8,240 bases of DNA from the NCBI GenBank assembly GCA_016716665.1, contig JADJVH010000023.1, positions 1-8,240 of the forward strand, read 5' to 3'. The translations under genes were made by a program, and so were the position numbers. This DNA is from Candidatus Opimibacter iunctus. GTDB lineage: Bacteria; Bacteroidota; Bacteroidia; Chitinophagales; Saprospiraceae. Positions 6,479 through 8,240 of the stretch are shown here, in pieces; position 1 is the first letter of the stretch, and each line of letters begins with the position of its first letter. The notes beneath the pieces were generated by a model that ran no database searches, was not told where the DNA came from, and was given only the letters and a program-made list of their open reading frames with translations.

Positions 6479-7336
6479 CTATCCGCCACTGGGGCGCCCC
6501 CCCCCCCCCCCCCCCCCCGTCCCCTCCACCGCCATCTCAAACGGAAAAGGATAAGCGGTCTTTTCCTTTAGCTGTGCATAACATGCATCCAACTGTGCAT
6601 CTGAATGCGTGGGATCATGATGCATGAGGAGCAGTCGCTTCACTTTGGTCACTGAGGCAAATTCCAATGCATCTTCCATCGTGGTATGACCCCATCCTTT
6701 TTTCACTATATAATCCTCCTCGGTGTACTGCGCATCATGTAGCAATAGATCTGCTTCATAGGCCAGCTCGCTGCCGGACAACCATCGGATATCATGATTC
6801 AATCCGCCGCGACCTAAAGCAGGTTCATGATCCGGGATATAGGTAAAGACCCCGCTTCGGGTAGTAACACGATAACCAACCGTGGGACCGGGGTGAATGA
6901 CATAAGCAGATTGGATAGTAAAAGGACCTATATTGAAACTACTATTCCCGATTTCATGCACTTCCAGGTGACATATCAGGTCACGAAAATAAAATGGCGA
7001 AAGAGGTGGTGAAAAATACCGGCCTAACCTCGTGCGCAGACTATGTGCATGTGTGTGCGGGCCCCAGATATGCACTTCCTTTGTGGGATCAAACAATGGC
7101 TTAAAAAAACTAAGGCCCTGGATATGATCAATATGCAGATGTGTCAGTAGTACATCGATTCTGGGACAATCAAGGTTATTACTGAAGTTGAGATTAGTGA
7201 TCCCACTACCCGCATCCAATACCAGCATGCAGCCATCTTCTTCCACTTCGATGCAGGAGGTATTGCCTCCATACACTCTTGTACTGGGGTTGAAGGTGGG
7301 TATGGATCCACGTACGCCCCATAAGGTGATTTTCAT
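6479..7336 (-). CDS. MBL-fold metallohydrolase with poly-glycine tail
   Basis: This is a 285-residue protein with the full metal-site set of the MBL superfamily: THLHIDH at residues 65-71 (H66, H68, D70, H71), H148 in VIHPG, D201 in LLHDAQY and H239/H240 in LLMHHDPTHSD. The N-terminus (KITLWGVRGSIPTFN, then YGGNTSCIEV and VLDAGSGI) belongs to the group related to PhnP-type cyclic phosphate diesterases and class II cyclic-nucleotide phosphodiesterases. A phosphodiester hydrolase activity in the cytoplasm is therefore the best guess; the substrate cannot be read from sequence. There is no signal peptide. The start ATG overlaps the stop of the PAS gene (ATGA), implying translational coupling. 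After residue 273 (EMAVEGT), where relatives normally end within a few residues, the frame runs through 22 G, giving seven glycines and RPSGG before TAG. The tail is suspect; the enzyme part is intact. Domain call is sure, substrate is not. Confidence 0.9.
   Translation of the reverse strand: MKITLWGVRGSIPTFNPSTRVYGGNTSCIEVEEDGCMLVLDAGSGITNLNFSNNLDCPRIDVLLTHLHIDHIQGLSFFKPLFDPTKEVHIWGPHTHAHSLRTRLGRYFSPPLSPFYFRDLICHLEVHEIGNSSFNIGPFTIQSAYVIHPGPTVGYRVTTRSGVFTYIPDHEPALGRGGLNHDIRWLSGSELAYEADLLLHDAQYTEEDYIVKKGWGHTTMEDALEFASVTKVKRLLLMHHDPTHSDAQLDACYAQLKEKTAYPFPFEMAVEGTGGGGGGGRPSGG
6497..6518. repeat. 22-base C (plus) / G (minus) homopolymer
   Basis: A run of 22 C on the plus strand lies inside the 3' end of the MBL gene and encodes seven glycines. 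It borders the palindrome GGGGCGCCCC (6491-6500). No other homopolymer in the window comes near this length. It could be a slippage-prone tract or a sequencing/assembly artefact. Confidence 0.95.
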
Positions 7337-7746
7337 TCGTCAGAAGGCCTCCAGAAGATAGCTACGGCACCTACAAAAATGCCGGCCCTGCCAATGATAG
7401 GATATGAGGAAACAGATATTTTTTCGGACTTCCCTTTCAGGCTTTCGATCCAGAAAGTCTTGAAGTATGGCAGTTGATTCAACAGCGTCTTGACCAATGG
7501 AAGATCCTCCGGCTCCAGCAGTTTACCTTTTTCATCCTTGGACAAGAAGAACATAGACCATTCTTCCACTTTCATTTCTCCGGTATCCTGATATCGCTTT
7601 CCCAGGATCTCCTCCGCAGGTTCGTTATAGAACAGGAGGTTGCCAACCGTATCTGTGATAAACACAGGTATAGCAAGGCAATCAGCTAGCTGACGATTCA
7701 GGATTATTTCAATCGGATACGCTATATGCTTTGAGTTTTGAGACAA
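7333..7746 (-). CDS. Single-domain PAS protein
   Basis: This 137-residue protein consists almost entirely of one PAS domain. Residues about 17 to 60 give the first part (LADCLAIPVFITDTVGNLLF, then YNEPAEEILGKRY), and residues about 96 to 133 give the closing beta-strands (FKTFWIESLKGK, then ISVSSYPIIGRAG and IFVGAVAIFW). No kinase, cyclase, GGDEF or DNA-binding domain and no membrane segment are visible, so it would act as a free cytoplasmic sensor or protein-interaction module. Its stop TGA overlaps the ATG of the downstream MBL hydrolase, which suggests that the two products act together, for example with the PAS protein tuning the enzyme; that is inference. The start used is TTG at 7746, because an in-frame TAA lies four codons upstream and no in-frame ATG is available near the N-terminal end of the domain. 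A missed base upstream could hide a normal ATG, so the N-terminus is uncertain. Ligand unknown. Confidence 0.8.
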   Translation of the reverse strand: MSQNSKHIAYPIEIILNRQLADCLAIPVFITDTVGNLLFYNEPAEEILGKRYQDTGEMKVEEWSMFFLSKDEKGKLLEPEDLPLVKTLLNQLPYFKTFWIESLKGKSEKISVSSYPIIGRAGIFVGAVAIFWRPSDE

Positions 7747-7804
7747 GCCTACGGATTTTTAAGGGGCCGTCAATTTAGTACATTTTCTCAATAACCATTC
7801 TTTT

Positions 7805-7825
7805 CATCCAGATGTACACCTGATG
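7805..7825. promoter_or_regulatory. Imperfect inverted repeat in front of the PAS gene
   Basis: The core CAGATGTACACCTG (7809-7822) is a dyad with one mismatched pair; CAT and ATG outside it also pair if one C (7808) is bulged. It lies in the 105-base spacer between two minus-strand genes. It could be an operator or a weak hairpin. It is not followed by a T-run in the direction of transcription, so it is not a standard terminator there. Confidence 0.3.
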
Positions 7826-7851
7826 TTGATTTTATTAATCTTCAATTTAGG

Positions 7852-8240
7852 TTAATGTAAAGGCTCATACTGCACATACACAAATCGGCCACCCATCGAT
7901 GTTTCAAGTTGAACAGGATCAGGATAAGCTACCTTGGCCAACTTTTGACAAGGCCTTTAGCATGTTTGTTTTCATCATGGGTATGAACTACCCATCGAGG
8001 ATCAAGTGCCTCCACCAGGCTTAATGCATTCACAGTACCGGGGTTCGAGATTCCACCGAGGAACACCGGCAATTTAAAACTAGAGAAACTGGTGATCAAA
8101 AGCAGTGTCTTATAAGCCTGCAAGGCTTTCAATTGATGAGTACTAAGCGTAAATCCATGTGGAAAATAAACTACTACCTCATCGCTATGCCGGATCACGA
8201 TCCCGTTATAGATAGGATCAATCATCCTGCCCGGATCGAG
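7852..8240 (-). CDS. MBL-fold metallohydrolase, C-terminal part, cut by window edge
   Basis: The frame is open at the right edge (LDPGRMIDPIYNG...) and reads as the C-terminal half of an MBL-fold hydrolase of the UlaG-like (Lactamase_B_3) type. The supports are VVVYFPHGFTLSTHQLKALQ, LPVFLGGISNPGTVNALSLV, and the terminal metal-site region WVVHTHDENKHAKGLV, resembling the 'THDE' ending seen in such proteins. As written the frame stops at 7929 after KSWPR. If one A is restored to the AAAA run at 7943-7946, it continues as KKLAKVAYPDPVQ, then LETSMGGRFVYVQYEPLH, and stops at TAA 7854-7852, which is the likely true end. The HxHxDH motif would lie beyond the window, so catalytic competence cannot be judged. 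It sits 105 bases upstream of the PAS gene on the same strand and could belong to the same transcript. Substrate unknown. Confidence 0.65.

Noticed and set aside
1..8240. CRISPR array, insertion sequence, tRNA or phage genes
   Set aside because: No spaced direct repeats, transposase-like frames, cloverleaf-like segments or phage-type proteins were found in either strand.

Overview
The window looks like a piece of a Bacteroidota chromosome, possibly of the Saprospiria/Chitinophagia kind, although the exact group cannot be fixed from sequence alone. The main reason is a tamB gene directly followed by a lipoprotein-type tamA homologue (TamL), an arrangement known from Bacteroidota and Chlorobi. 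All genes I can support lie on the minus strand, so transcription runs from the right edge to the left edge. I see no convincing plus-strand gene, tRNA, rRNA, CRISPR array or insertion sequence.

Reading in the direction of transcription: (1) at the right edge, the C-terminal part of a metallo-beta-lactamase (MBL) fold protein, about 8240 to 7852, with one frameshift near its end; (2) a 105-base spacer holding an imperfect inverted repeat; (3) a small single-PAS-domain protein (7746 to 7333) overlapping by four bases (ATGA) a complete MBL-fold metallohydrolase (7336 to 6479), whose last codons contain a run of 22 G on the coding strand; (4) a 168-base spacer; (5) tamB, about 6310 to 1680, roughly 1540 codons; (6) tamL, from 1693 to the left edge, overlapping tamB by 14 bases and lacking its 3' end.

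tamB and tamL are both cut into many short open frames. When the three minus-strand frames are stitched together, nearly all the expected protein is recovered, with family-typical segments on both sides of each break. Many breaks sit in short homopolymers (A4, T3 to T5, G5). This is the pattern of base-calling indels in an error-prone assembly. It is not typical of an old pseudogene, which would also carry many nonsense and missense changes. In the organism the two genes are therefore probably intact: TamB would span the periplasm from an inner-membrane anchor, and TamL would be a lipid-anchored outer-membrane beta-barrel partner, together serving envelope biogenesis.

I do not see clear evidence for an undescribed system. 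The points most worth checking are the 22-base G/C homopolymer at the 3' end of the MBL gene (phase-variable tail or artefact), the coupled PAS plus MBL pair next to another MBL gene, and the uneven distribution of frameshifts across the window.
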